Below are positions 36,617 through 46,295 of a DNA stretch of 64,000 nt, in pieces. How positions within the stretch are numbered: the stretch's first letter is position 1; the number at the start of each line of letters is the position of its first letter. Origin of the DNA: JABMOW01 sp964409335. GTDB taxonomy: Bacteria; Fidelibacterota; Marinisomatia; SCGC-AAA003-L08; JACNLC01. The notes under the pieces are model-generated. The model was not told the DNA's origin and searched no databases. It worked only from the letters and a program-made list of their open reading frames with translations. The DNA is taken from positions 13,803 through 77,802 of the forward strand of contig CAYPCW010000004.1 in NCBI GenBank assembly GCA_964409335.1, written 5' to 3'. The translations under genes were made by a program, and so were the position numbers.

Positions 36617-37996
36617 ATGAATCCAAACCTTATTCAAAAACTCACGCCCCACATGATCCGGGACAAGCGGATATCTATTTTGGGTGCTGCCCTCAGTGGG
36701 ATCGCCGCTGCCCGGCTCGCGGAGTTCATGGGGTGTCATATCTTTATCAGCGACTGCCGGGACTCCCCGGACATCCACGACCGTGTCAGTTCTTTTTCCC
36801 ACGAAATCGGCGGACATACATCCGCTGTACTCGATGCGGATATGATCATTATCAGTCCCGGTATCAACCATGAAATTGAAATCGTGAAGTCTGCCCGGGC
36901 TCAGGGGATTCCCATCCTCAGCGAAATTGAATTTGCATCCTGGTTTACAGAGGATCCGGTAATTGCGATCACCGGGTCAAACGGGAAAACCACCACATCG
37001 TACCTTTTGTACGCCATTTTCAAAGCCGCCGGTTATCCCGTAATGCTGGGTGGAAATATGGGTCATCCGTTTTCAAGTATCGTGTTGGACGATTTGACAC
37101 ATCCGGTTAAAAACCGGGTTATTATTCTAGAGATCAGCAGCTTTCAGTTAGAGGATATTTATTTTTTTTCACCGCGGATCGCGATTCTGCTAAATATTAC
37201 ACCCGATCACTTGAACCGGTACGTTGATCTCATGGATTATGCGAAAACCAAGTTGAAAATTGCAGAAAACCTGGATCCAAACGCCGTACTGATCACTAAT
37301 CTAAAAGATCAGACAATCCAGCAATTGCTGACCGGTCGACATATCCCTAACGTCCTGCCCTTCATATCCGAAATTGAAGAGAGTGTTTTTACTTCGGGGT
37401 CGGATGGGATTTTCCGAAAAGGTAACCAGATTATTTCTGCGGTGGATATCCAATTAACAGGTTTGCATAACACGGAAAATATCCTCGCTGCGATGACAGC
37501 GGCAGATTGGTTCGGAATCAATGAAGATTCAATCCGTAAGGCAGTATGCGGCTTTCAGGGTATCCCCCACCGGATGGAACTTGTTGGGGATCACGGAGGG
37601 GTCCGGTATTATAATGATTCCAAAGCCACAAATACGGCCTCGGCAGTCGCCGCGGTGGCCAGTTTTCCTACGAATATTATTTTGATCTTGGGCGGATTAG
37701 CCAAGGGAAAACCGGATATTTCGAAATTGGTGACATCCATGGCTGGCCGGATAAAACAGGTGTATTGCTATGGAGACGCCGGCAAAGAGTTGATGAAACA
37801 GGTTGAATCCGGATTCCCGGCTAAATTTATATGGGATTTTATCGAATGTTCCCATTCTGCATTCAGGTCTGCCCACAGCGGAGATGTGGTGCTCATGTCA
37901 CCCGCGTGCGCCAGCTTCGATCAGTTTGATAATTTTGAACACCGCGGAGATATATTCAGAAATTTGGTGATCGATTGGATCGGGACCCATCCATGA
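36617..37996 (+). CDS. murD: UDP-N-acetylmuramoylalanine:D-glutamate ligase MurD
   Basis: A 459-residue Mur ligase adding D-glutamate, the second stem residue. It has an N-terminal Rossmann domain (ISILGAALSGIAAARLAEF), the ATP loop ITGSNGKTTTSYLL, EISSFQLED and the C-terminal LMSPACASFDQFDNFEHRGD, which is MurD-specific. It starts at ATG 36617, four bases after mraY, and its stop overlaps the ftsW start. Confidence 0.97.
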   Translation: MNPNLIQKLTPHMIRDKRISILGAALSGIAAARLAEFMGCHIFISDCRDSPDIHDRVSSFSHEIGGHTSAVLDADMIIISPGINHEIEIVKSARAQGIPILSEIEFASWFTEDPVIAITGSNGKTTTSYLLYAIFKAAGYPVMLGGNMGHPFSSIVLDDLTHPVKNRVIILEISSFQLEDIYFFSPRIAILLNITPDHLNRYVDLMDYAKTKLKIAENLDPNAVLITNLKDQTIQQLLTGRHIPNVLPFISEIEESVFTSGSDGIFRKGNQIISAVDIQLTGLHNTENILAAMTAADWFGINEDSIRKAVCGFQGIPHRMELVGDHGGVRYYNDSKATNTASAVAAVASFPTNIILILGGLAKGKPDISKLVTSMAGRIKQVYCYGDAGKELMKQVESGFPAKFIWDFIECSHSAFRSAHSGDVVLMSPACASFDQFDNFEHRGDIFRNLVIDWIGTHP

Positions 37997-39114
37997 CACG
38001 GGACTTTGATAACCAACTCATCATTATTGTCTCCCTGCTGACCGCAATGGGAACAATTATTATGTTCAGCGCTAGTTCACCCTATGCGGAAAATTTCGGG
38101 TCTCCTATGTTTTTTCTCAATCGGCATATGATTGCGCTGATGATCGGCGCCGGGCTTCTTGTGGTACTCAGCCGGATTGACTACCGGTATATTAAACGGA
38201 TGGCGGGCGTGATGCTGATCCTTTCTATGGTTTTGGTATTCGCAGGGTACATATTGAATAATACGAAAGACGCTTCCCGGTGGTTATTGTATTCAGATAC
38301 CCGGAAAATGATCACCACTTCAGATTTCCTAAAATACGGTATTATTATTTTTTCTGCTTACTATCTTGAGAAATATCAGAGACAACTTGATGACCTCCCA
38401 CGGGTGATCCTTCCCTTTTTCGGAATTCTCGGATTTGCGATAATGCTGGTGCTCCGTCAACCTGATTTAAGTACCTCCCTGGGGATCAGTGCGATTGCCG
38501 GATCGTTGTTGTTTATTGGGGGGATCAAATTCAGATACCTTATTCCTGCTGTTTTGTTTGTTGGAATGGCTTCCATTTGGTCGTTACTTAATAATTCCTA
38601 CCAACTGACCCGGCTATGGTCATGGCGGCATCCCGGGTCCAATCTGACATCTACCAACTGGCAGTCCTACAATGCCAAAATTGCACTGGGGAACGGTGGA
38701 TGGTTTGGGACAGGATTAGGCGACGGTGTCATGAAACGGGGGTATGTCCCGGAAGCCCACACCGATTTCATATACTCCGTCATTGGTGAGGAACTGGGTA
38801 TATTTGTTTCGATCTTCATTCTCGGTTTGTTTTTATGGTTGTTTTTACGTTCCGTGAAAATTGCTCAAACGGCTTCTGATGCTTTTGGGATGTATCTTGC
38901 TCTGGGGATCGGACTCAATATCGCCCTGTATTGTGCGATTAATGTGGCCTATGTGAGCGGGATATTTCCCACCACAGGTCTGCCATTGCCCTTTATCAGT
39001 TACGGCGGGACGAGCACCATACTGGTTCTTGCCAGTATGGGTATTCTGCTGAACATCTCTTATACAGCCCGTAACCGTGGAATCGGTCGATTCGGGAGAA
39101 GATATGACCGATGA
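37993..39114 (+). CDS. ftsW: Septal peptidoglycan glycosyltransferase FtsW
   Basis: A SEDS-family polymerase of 373 residues with ten membrane helices that builds glycan strands from lipid II at the septum together with FtsI. Markers are the first-helix MFSASSPYAE, the RQPDLSTSLG loop, the large outer loop with ALGNGGWFGTGLGDG, HTDFIYSVIGEELG, and PLPFISYGGTST. I use ATG 37993, which overlaps the murD stop as ATGA. An in-frame TTG six codons earlier is less likely. It is FtsW rather than RodA from its place in the cluster. Confidence 0.96.
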   Translation: MTRDFDNQLIIIVSLLTAMGTIIMFSASSPYAENFGSPMFFLNRHMIALMIGAGLLVVLSRIDYRYIKRMAGVMLILSMVLVFAGYILNNTKDASRWLLYSDTRKMITTSDFLKYGIIIFSAYYLEKYQRQLDDLPRVILPFFGILGFAIMLVLRQPDLSTSLGISAIAGSLLFIGGIKFRYLIPAVLFVGMASIWSLLNNSYQLTRLWSWRHPGSNLTSTNWQSYNAKIALGNGGWFGTGLGDGVMKRGYVPEAHTDFIYSVIGEELGIFVSIFILGLFLWLFLRSVKIAQTASDAFGMYLALGIGLNIALYCAINVAYVSGIFPTTGLPLPFISYGGTSTILVLASMGILLNISYTARNRGIGRFGRRYDR

Positions 39115-40195
39115 TGTCAGAATCATCATTGCCGGAGGTGGAACCGGTGGCCATTTATTCCCGGCGATTGCCATTGCTGATGAACTTCGAGCCAGGGGAG
39201 CGCTGGTAAAATTTGTCGGTTCAAAATTTGGTATCGAAGCCCAGGTTCTCCCTCACCGGGGTGAATCGCCTCTGCTGCTGTCAATTCGGGGAATCCGCAG
39301 AGATTTTTCAATGTCCTCGATCCTGACAAATCTGGTATTCCCCTTCAGGTTTTTAGTGGCTTATATCAAATCAGTTCGCTATCTTCGGCGGTTTCAGCCG
39401 CATGTGGTTGTGGGTACGGGCGGATATTCAAGCGGCGTCCCCCTGTTGGCAGCGATTCGATCCGGATTTAAAACGCTGATTCAGGAACAAAACTCCTACC
39501 CTGGGATCACGAGTCGGAGATTATCCTCTAAGGTGGATATCATCTGTACCGCTTTTGAAGAAGCAACCGCTTATTTGTCAGGCGATATCCGCCTCTATGG
39601 TAATCCTGTCCGCAAAACTGTGAAGGTATTAGAAAAATCGACTGCCCGACGGGAAATGATGATCAGTGAGACTCTCCCGACCCTGTTTATTTTGGGAGGG
39701 AGTCAGGGGTCACTTCCATTGAACATTCATTTTCAAAAACAACACCTAATCTACCTCCAGAAAGGATATCAGATCATCTGGCAATGTGGAGAAGCTCATT
39801 TTCCCGGTCTAAAATCACTGAATGATCAAAAAAACATTCATATTTTTCCCTTCATTCAGGAGATGGGAATCGCCTACAGTGCAGCCGATTTAGTGGTGTG
39901 TCGTGCCGGAGCACTCACTCTTGCGGAATTATGTTACTGTCACAAGGCATCCGTTCTGATCCCGTTCCCCTTCGCAGCAGCAGGCCATCAGAGGGTGAAC
40001 GCAAAGTCCATGGCGGATCGGGGCGCTGCCATTCTGACGCCTCAGAGCGAACTATCCACCGGAAAACTCGAAGCACAGATTTTTGCCTTGTTTGAGAATC
40101 CGGAGACCCTCCCTACCATGGAGAAAAATGCGGGATTACTGGCAAGGCCGGATGCCACAAAACAGATCGCCACGGCGATCATGGGACTTGCCTGA
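39104..40195 (+). CDS. murG: UDP-GlcNAc:lipid I N-acetylglucosaminyltransferase MurG
   Basis: A peripheral membrane GT-B glycosyltransferase of 363 residues that turns lipid I into lipid II. It begins with the glycine loop IIIAGGGTGGHLFPAIAIAD. Other markers are VGTGGYSSGVPLL, the QEQNSYPGITSR loop, and the nucleotide-binding CRAGALTLAELCYC. The ATG at 39104 has GGGAGAAG just before it and overlaps the end of ftsW by 11 bases. An in-frame GTG at 39077 is weaker. The stop overlaps murC by one base. Confidence 0.97.
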   Translation: MTDDVRIIIAGGGTGGHLFPAIAIADELRARGALVKFVGSKFGIEAQVLPHRGESPLLLSIRGIRRDFSMSSILTNLVFPFRFLVAYIKSVRYLRRFQPHVVVGTGGYSSGVPLLAAIRSGFKTLIQEQNSYPGITSRRLSSKVDIICTAFEEATAYLSGDIRLYGNPVRKTVKVLEKSTARREMMISETLPTLFILGGSQGSLPLNIHFQKQHLIYLQKGYQIIWQCGEAHFPGLKSLNDQKNIHIFPFIQEMGIAYSAADLVVCRAGALTLAELCYCHKASVLIPFPFAAAGHQRVNAKSMADRGAAILTPQSELSTGKLEAQIFALFENPETLPTMEKNAGLLARPDATKQIATAIMGLA

Positions 40196-41568
40196 TGTTC
40201 GGCAAAATCAAACATATTCATTTTGTTGGCATCGGCGGTATCGGTATGAGCGGAATGGCGGAGTTGCTCCATTCGCTGGGATTCATCATTACGGGGTCGG
40301 ATAAAGTATTTTCTGAGCGGACACAACATCTGGCTTCACTCGGAATTCAACTTTATGAAGACCATCAGGAAAAAAACGTACGGTCTTGCGATGTGCTGGT
40401 GTATTCTTCTGCCGTCAAACCGGATAATCCTGAAATTCAGGCGGCAAACGCCCGAAAGATCCCGACCATTCGACGGGCGGAGATGCTGGGTGAATTACTG
40501 AAATTGAAGCCCATCAGTATTGCTGTGGGCGGTACCCATGGAAAAACCACCACCTCCTCTATGATGGGTTCCATTCTAACGAAGGCGGACTTCCAACCCA
40601 CGCTGGTGATTGGGGGCATTGTCAATAATATCGCCTCAAATATGATAACCGGTACGGGTGATGTGATTCTGGTAGAAGCAGACGAATTCGACCGCTCTTT
40701 TTTATCCCTGAATCCTACAATGACGATTGTGACCAACATTGACCTTGAACACCTTGACTGCTATAAAAATCTGGAGGATCTGCAGTCTGCATTTGTGCAT
40801 TTCGTCAATTCTGTCCCTTTTTACGGACGATCGGCGCTGTGTATTGACCATCCGAATGTGCAGAATATACTCCCGGTGATCAAGCGGCCGGTTAGGACAT
40901 TTGGTTTTAGCACACAGGCGGATGTTCGAGCTGAAAATATCATGTACGCGCAATCCGGAACTTCATTTGATGTATATATATCCGGTCAAAAGACGGGTAG
41001 GGTCGAACTGAAGGTCCCCGGTGATCATAATATAAAAAATGCTCTTGCCGCCATCTGCCTTGCGATAGAACTGGATATCAATTTCGACCACATCCGGGAA
41101 GGCTTAACGGCATATTCCGGAGTATGGCGTCGGTTTCAGATTTTGCGGGAGACAAAATCGAATGTGATGATCGTAGACGATTATGCCCATCATCCCTCAG
41201 AAGTTTCTGCCACCTTACAGGCGGCACGAGCCGGTTGGAACCGCCGGATTATCGCAGTATTTCAGCCGCACTTATTCACCCGTACAAAGGACTTTTATCC
41301 GGATTTCGCACGGGCTTTTCTGCAGGCAGATGTGTTCATTGTCACCGATATTTATCCTGCACGGGAAGCGCCCATTGAAGGCATTACATCAAAACTCATT
41401 TCAAATACCGCCCGGCAGTTTGGACATAAACAAGTATATGATGTACCAGATAAGCATCAGGTGGCTTCCCTCATCAGGTCGATCGTTCAACCCGGGGATA
41501 TGGTTATCACCATGGGCGCGGGAGATATTTGGCGTCAAAATGAGAAGATCATCGAGATATTATCATGA
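40195..41568 (+). CDS. murC: UDP-N-acetylmuramate:L-alanine ligase MurC
   Basis: A 457-residue Mur ligase adding the first stem amino acid, L-alanine. It shows IHFVGIGGIGMSGMAELL at the N terminus, the ATP loop VGGTHGKTTTSSMMG, EADEFDRSFL and DDYAHHPSEV. The last two are characteristic of MurC. It overlaps murB by four bases. Length is standard. Confidence 0.98.
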   Translation: MFGKIKHIHFVGIGGIGMSGMAELLHSLGFIITGSDKVFSERTQHLASLGIQLYEDHQEKNVRSCDVLVYSSAVKPDNPEIQAANARKIPTIRRAEMLGELLKLKPISIAVGGTHGKTTTSSMMGSILTKADFQPTLVIGGIVNNIASNMITGTGDVILVEADEFDRSFLSLNPTMTIVTNIDLEHLDCYKNLEDLQSAFVHFVNSVPFYGRSALCIDHPNVQNILPVIKRPVRTFGFSTQADVRAENIMYAQSGTSFDVYISGQKTGRVELKVPGDHNIKNALAAICLAIELDINFDHIREGLTAYSGVWRRFQILRETKSNVMIVDDYAHHPSEVSATLQAARAGWNRRIIAVFQPHLFTRTKDFYPDFARAFLQADVFIVTDIYPAREAPIEGITSKLISNTARQFGHKQVYDVPDKHQVASLIRSIVQPGDMVITMGAGDIWRQNEKIIEILS

Positions 41569-42509
41569 CGCAAAATCCGTTTAAACAAATATTAGAAAAG
41601 AATATTCGCGGCTCCATTTTGTACGATGAGCCTATGACCAGGCATACAACCTTCGGAATTGGAGGTCCCGCCGAATATCTGGTATATCCTGCAGATAAAT
41701 CCGATCTGGCAACCCTCCTGAAACTCTGTACCCGACACCATATTTCTACGCATATTATCGGCTCCGGATCGAATGTTCTGGCAAACAGCTCTGGCGTGAA
41801 CGGACTGGTGATCTCCCTGAAAAAAACATTCAAATCATTAAAGATCACGCAGGGGTTACAGATCATCAGCGAATCCGGCGTCATGCTGGGGACAATGGTG
41901 AGACAAGCCATTCGGTGTGGCATTTGCGGATTGGAGAGTCTCATCGGAGTACCGGGTACCGTAGGCGGTGCACTCATCATGAATGCCGGCGCATACGGCG
42001 CCGAAATCTCAAAGAATTTATCAACAGCTACCGTATTGACAAAAAAGGGTGTGGAGAAAAAGCTGATGAAAGGACAGATCCGCTTCTCCTACCGCACTTC
42101 TTCCTTTGATCCGGATGAAATTTTGATCGGCGCAATTTTCAACGGCGAACGGGGGAATCCCGACTCCATTCGTGCTCTGCGGGAAAGGGCATCCTCAAAA
42201 CGTAAATCTTCACAACCCCTTCGATTTCGATCTGCCGGAAGTATATTTAAAAACCCTGCGGGTGAATTCCCCGCCGGACTGCTGATTGATCAGTCAGAAC
42301 TGAAGGGGACCCGGTGCGGGGATGCCGAAATATCAGAAAAACATGCCAATTTCATTGTGAATCGTCACCAAGCAACATCAGAGGACATATTAACGTTAAT
42401 CCGAAAAATCAGAGCAGAAGTCTATCGCCGAAATAAAATTTTACTTGAATTAGAAATCAAATTACTGGGATTCCCCAGCTCAATCTTGGAGGAGTTTAGA
42501 CATGCTTAG
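41565..42509 (+). CDS. murB: UDP-N-acetylenolpyruvoylglucosamine reductase MurB
   Basis: A 314-residue FAD enzyme that reduces the enolpyruvyl group to give UDP-MurNAc. The FAD domain shows MTRHTTFGIGGPAEYLVYP, GSGSNVL and GVPGTVGGALIMNAGAYG. The substrate domain carries the proton-donor serine in FRSAGSIFKNP and ends with NFIVN. The size and SAGSIFKNP motif fit the short (type II) MurB. It overlaps murC by four bases and ftsQ by eight. murA is not in the cluster. Confidence 0.97.
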   Translation: MTQNPFKQILEKNIRGSILYDEPMTRHTTFGIGGPAEYLVYPADKSDLATLLKLCTRHHISTHIIGSGSNVLANSSGVNGLVISLKKTFKSLKITQGLQIISESGVMLGTMVRQAIRCGICGLESLIGVPGTVGGALIMNAGAYGAEISKNLSTATVLTKKGVEKKLMKGQIRFSYRTSSFDPDEILIGAIFNGERGNPDSIRALRERASSKRKSSQPLRFRSAGSIFKNPAGEFPAGLLIDQSELKGTRCGDAEISEKHANFIVNRHQATSEDILTLIRKIRAEVYRRNKILLELEIKLLGFPSSILEEFRHA

Positions 42510-43284
42510 AAAAATTTGGGAACACACACCGGCGATCCTCTCCAGGGTGTTCATCCTGGGCATTACCGTCATGTCCATTCTGGCAATTCGGAATTACTCG
42601 GTTGCATGCAAGCTTTTCCTGCATGAAAATACGTTGATAACCGGGAACGGATATATTCCGACAGATCTTCTACTGGAGATTGCCGATGTGGAATCAGAAA
42701 AGCCCCTTCTTGCCATGGATTTGAAAATGGTTGCAACCCGTTTGTCCGGATATCCGTTTATAAAGTGTGAAAAGATCAGCCGGATTTTCCCGTCCACCAT
42801 CCGGATAGATATCGTCGAAAGGACACCCTTCGTCCGGGTAAAATGTTCGGATGTGTTTGCGATTATTGATCGGGATGGCAACATCCTCCCCGCCGACCCG
42901 ATTGTTGACAGATCCTTTGTACTCCCCACCATAACAGGTGAAACAGAGAAGGCAACCCTTGCTGACTTTTCATCCGTGGAAAACCGTCCATGGATACACT
43001 GCCGGACGCAATTATTGTTTTCCATCGAAAATCAGTTGCCAGACCTCATTACGGCCAGCCGGTTAATCGAATTCGATGGCGATCAAATCACGTTTCAACA
43101 TCCATCGGGCAACACACGGATCAGGTTGGATATGACCGATTGTGAATATCAGACTGATAAACTGGTCTCTTTTTATCATACGATCGAAAAACTCCGGCAT
43201 TTGACGGACTATAAAATTATAGACCTTCGAACCCCCGGTCAGGTTATTGTGGTTGAGAATACCAACGGAAGAATTTCATCATGA
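42502..43284 (+). CDS. ftsQ: Cell division protein FtsQ/DivIB
   Basis: A 260-residue bitopic protein with one helix at about residues 13-30, followed by a POTRA-type domain (about 38-110; LITGNGYIPTDLLLEI through RIFPSTIRIDIVERTPFVRVK) and a beta domain. FtsQ ties FtsB-FtsL to the divisome. The start ATG at 42502 has a strong GGAGG seven bases upstream within the end of murB. It overlaps ftsA by four bases. Confidence 0.92.
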   Translation: MLRKIWEHTPAILSRVFILGITVMSILAIRNYSVACKLFLHENTLITGNGYIPTDLLLEIADVESEKPLLAMDLKMVATRLSGYPFIKCEKISRIFPSTIRIDIVERTPFVRVKCSDVFAIIDRDGNILPADPIVDRSFVLPTITGETEKATLADFSSVENRPWIHCRTQLLFSIENQLPDLITASRLIEFDGDQITFQHPSGNTRIRLDMTDCEYQTDKLVSFYHTIEKLRHLTDYKIIDLRTPGQVIVVENTNGRISS

Positions 43285-44537
43285 AAGACGAGAATAAACG
43301 TATCATCACGGGTATAGATGTAGGTACCACTAAAATCTGTGTGGTCATCGCTGCGTATACCGAGGGACAGCCATTTGAAATTCTCGGAGTTGGTCATTCT
43401 CACACCTCCGGTTTGAAGAAGGGTGTCGTCATTAATATTAACGATACGGTAGAATCCATCAAAAGTGCATTGAAACAAGCAGAAAATCAGGCAGGGATTG
43501 AAATCGAGTCCGCCTGGGTTGGGATATCCGGCGAGCATATCCGGGGGATCAACAATACCGGTGTGATCACGGTGAGTAAAAATACCAGCCGGAATCCATT
43601 CGATCATGAAATCACCGAATCGGATAAACAACGGGTCCTGGAACATGCCAAGGGCATCACGCTGCCTTCAGAACGAAGGATACTGCATACTCTGTCACAG
43701 GAATATAAAGTAGATAACCGAAGTGAAATCCGGGACCCTGTAGGGATGACCGGCAACCGACTGGAAGCAAAAGTCCACCTGATCCACAGCGAAGTCGCAG
43801 CAGAAAAAAACCTCACCGTATGTTTTGAAAAAGCGGAGATTGACATCATCGATTTTGTTCTGTCACCCCTGGCGTCGTCCTATGCTGTGTTAGACCCCAA
43901 TGAGAAAAATTTAGGGGTTGTCATGCTGGATATTGGCGGTGGAACGACCGATGTTTTGGTATTTTTTAATGGAGGTTTATATCATACGGGGATCATCCCA
44001 ATTGGCGGAGATGCCATTACCTCTGACATCGCCCACGGGGCGATGACCACTATTGAGCAGGCGGAAAAATTGAAATGTGAACACGGGATATCCAAGGAAG
44101 CCCTTGCAGACGGAGATTCCCAGATCACGGTACCGGGAATTCGCGGACGGGATACAAAAACAATCAGCGCCCGTCAGCTGGCATCCTTCATCGAACCGCG
44201 GCTGAAAGAGATCATGATGTTTGCCTCATCCGAAATTCGAAAAAGTAATCATCACGGGATATTTACTTTCGGGATTGTCATTACCGGGGGTACCGCAAAG
44301 ATGAAAAATATTGAGGACCTGGCTCAGGATATTTTCCATCACGCTGTGAAAGTCGGGATGCCGTCTCTAACCGGCGGGATTGCCGATACGATTCAGGATC
44401 CTACCTATTCTGCAGCTGTGGGGATGATCTACCGGGCAATAGAAACTGCCGGACAATTTGAAGGCAGTGAAGGGTTTACTGTTGGGTTAAAACCGGTCTC
44501 AAATTGGGTAAAAAAATTATTTAGTAAATTGTATTAA
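43281..44537 (+). CDS. ftsA: Cell division protein FtsA
   Basis: An actin-like ATPase of 418 residues that anchors FtsZ to the membrane. It begins ITGIDVGTTKICVVIA, has the phosphate-2 loop VVMLDIGGGTTDVLVF and ends with an amphipathic membrane-targeting helix SNWVKKLFSKLY. The SHMA-type subdomain with GISGEHIRGINNTG is present, marking FtsA rather than MreB or DnaK. The gene overlaps ftsQ by four bases and ftsZ follows after 20 bases. Confidence 0.97.
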   Translation: MKDENKRIITGIDVGTTKICVVIAAYTEGQPFEILGVGHSHTSGLKKGVVININDTVESIKSALKQAENQAGIEIESAWVGISGEHIRGINNTGVITVSKNTSRNPFDHEITESDKQRVLEHAKGITLPSERRILHTLSQEYKVDNRSEIRDPVGMTGNRLEAKVHLIHSEVAAEKNLTVCFEKAEIDIIDFVLSPLASSYAVLDPNEKNLGVVMLDIGGGTTDVLVFFNGGLYHTGIIPIGGDAITSDIAHGAMTTIEQAEKLKCEHGISKEALADGDSQITVPGIRGRDTKTISARQLASFIEPRLKEIMMFASSEIRKSNHHGIFTFGIVITGGTAKMKNIEDLAQDIFHHAVKVGMPSLTGGIADTIQDPTYSAAVGMIYRAIETAGQFEGSEGFTVGLKPVSNWVKKLFSKLY

Positions 44538-44557
44538 CTAACAATAAAGGGGTTATT

Positions 44558-45766
44558 ATGTTATTTGAACCAATCGATCTGAAAGACCAGAAGGCACGAA
44601 TTGCAGTTGTCGGTGTGGGCGGCGGCGGCGGAAATGCACTCAACAGAATGATCGAGGATAATTTATCCGGCGTTGAATTTATCGCCATTAATACCGATGC
44701 CCAAGACCTGGAAGCCAACAATTCACAACTTAAAATACAGATCGGAAAAGAACTAACGAAAGGTCTGGGTGCAGGTGCGAATGCAGAGATCGGGAAACAG
44801 GCTGCAAATGAAAGTAATGCTGCGATTTCTGAAAAATTGCAGGGCATGGATATGGTGTTCATCACTGCCGGTATGGGTGGCGGAACCGGAACCGGGGCTG
44901 CCCCGATTATCGCCCGCCTCGCCAAGGATTGTGGTGCATTGACCGTAGGCGTCGTAACCAAACCATTCGGGTTCGAAGGTCCCAAGCGAACCAAACGGGC
45001 GGATGATGGGATCCGTGAACTCAAAAAATGTTGTGATACACTACTGGTCATCCCCAACGAAACGCTACTCTCCATCGCGGATATGAAAACGACGGTGAAG
45101 CAATCCTTCAAACTTGCCGACAGCATCCTCAATCAGGCAACAAAGGGGATCTCAGACCTGATCAATGTGCCGGGATTGATCAATCTGGATTTTGCCGACG
45201 TACGCACGGTCATGGAAAATATGGGTGATGCCATCATGGGTACCGGTATTGCGCAGGGTGAAGAACGGGCAATCCTTGCGGCTCAACAGGCTATACACTC
45301 ACCTTTACTGCAGGACGTCCACATCCATGGTGCGAGAGGATTGCTGGTCAATATCTCCGGTCCGGAAGACATGACTATTCACGAACTAAATGATGCTTCC
45401 GCGATCATCTATGAAGAAGCCGGAGATGAAGCCAATATCATACTGGGGTGCGTCATGGATAATGGTCTTATGGATGAAATCCGGGTAACGGTCATCGCCA
45501 CCGGACTGAATTCTGAGGGTATACATGAACAGGATGACCCTTTTTATATGCCCCACATTGAACAGAGATCAACCGGAGCGCGTGAACTTCGATCAAGAGA
45601 TGATGATTCTGAAATTTTCAGTTCCTTTCCGGTACATGTAAAAAAACAAATGGAAAATGACCCGGATCGTACAAAAACCATCAAACACGGGGAAGAACAG
45701 CCCATTCAGGTATTCGGTGACGATTTGGATGTTCCGGCATTTATTCGAAACCGAAGATCTTACTGA
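44558..45766 (+). CDS. ftsZ: Cell division GTPase FtsZ
   Basis: The tubulin homologue that forms the division ring, 402 residues. It has VVGVGGGGGNALNRMIE, the tubulin signature GMGGGTGTGAAPIIARLAK, the T7 loop region with NLDFADVRTVMENMG, and a disordered linker from about residue 330. The C-terminal peptide DLDVPAFIRNRRSY is the conserved FtsA/ZipA-binding tail. An AAAGGGG Shine-Dalgarno precedes the ATG. It ends the cluster and is followed by a bidirectional terminator. Confidence 0.99.
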   Translation: MLFEPIDLKDQKARIAVVGVGGGGGNALNRMIEDNLSGVEFIAINTDAQDLEANNSQLKIQIGKELTKGLGAGANAEIGKQAANESNAAISEKLQGMDMVFITAGMGGGTGTGAAPIIARLAKDCGALTVGVVTKPFGFEGPKRTKRADDGIRELKKCCDTLLVIPNETLLSIADMKTTVKQSFKLADSILNQATKGISDLINVPGLINLDFADVRTVMENMGDAIMGTGIAQGEERAILAAQQAIHSPLLQDVHIHGARGLLVNISGPEDMTIHELNDASAIIYEEAGDEANIILGCVMDNGLMDEIRVTVIATGLNSEGIHEQDDPFYMPHIEQRSTGARELRSRDDDSEIFSSFPVHVKKQMENDPDRTKTIKHGEEQPIQVFGDDLDVPAFIRNRRSY

Positions 45767-45797
45767 TCGGCAAATAATAATTCCTTTATAAAATAAA

Positions 45798-45827
45798 AAA
45801 CCCCGTCACTAAGTCGGGACGGGGTTT
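45798..45827. terminator. Bidirectional terminator between ftsZ and rpmB
   Basis: AAACCCCGTC and GACGGGGTTT form a perfect ten-base-pair stem around a ten-base loop. On the plus strand it is followed by AATAATTTTTTATTT (ending ftsZ). On the minus strand it is followed by TTATTTTATAAAGG (ending rpmB). The two genes converge on it. Confidence 0.95.
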
Positions 45828-45848
45828 AATAATTTTTTATTTGTGTTA

Positions 45849-46040
45849 TTACACCGCTTTTTGGACTCTACCGGATCTGATACAAGTTGTGCATACTTTT
45901 AATTTTTTAGCGGCGCCATTCACCAGGACACGGATGGGCTGTAAATTGGGCAACCACCTGTGTTTTGTCCGGTTATGAGCATGACTTACGGTATACTCGG
46001 TGACCGGTCCTTTTCCACAAACTTCACATACTCTTGCCAT
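45849..46040 (-). CDS. rpmB: 50S ribosomal protein bL28
   Basis: A 63-residue ribosomal protein starting ARVCEVCGKGPV, with the family block VSHAHNRTKHRWLPNLQ. Cysteines at CEVC and CTTC form the zinc-ribbon version of bL28. Such C+ forms are usual in bacteria that may also hold zinc-free copies. It stands alone, converging on ftsZ across a shared terminator. AGGAAA lies upstream of the ATG at 46040. Confidence 0.97.
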   Translation of the reverse strand: MARVCEVCGKGPVTEYTVSHAHNRTKHRWLPNLQPIRVLVNGAAKKLKVCTTCIRSGRVQKAV

Positions 46041-46295
46041 AACTACTATTTCCTATTGTTTTTTAAGCGTGAAAATTTAAGACGGCAGCAAAGACAATAA
46101 GTATCATTATTCGTTGTCGAAAGATGATTTAATCTGATTTTATGGCGAACTATGTTTTTGGATAGGTTCCACCACCCGAGTATATTGAAGCGATCCGATT
46201 CCGAAGTTAACGAGCGGGCTAATATTTCTCATCCATAGGTTTCTAAATAATTGATGACTACGGCCAAAGGTAAGTGAAAACGATGCGGAGATGAA
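46041..46295. other. 255-base gap between rpmB and the histidine kinase gene
   Basis: It holds the rpmB upstream region on the minus strand. On the minus strand a 30-codon reading frame runs from ATG 46232 to TAA 46140 (MRNISPLVNFG to QKHSSP), with no clear ribosome-binding site. The plus strand at about 46175-46215 has CACCCGA and later GAAGTTAA, which faintly recall the loop of 5S rRNA. Both could be chance. No hairpin terminator is seen after the kinase gene. Confidence 0.3.
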
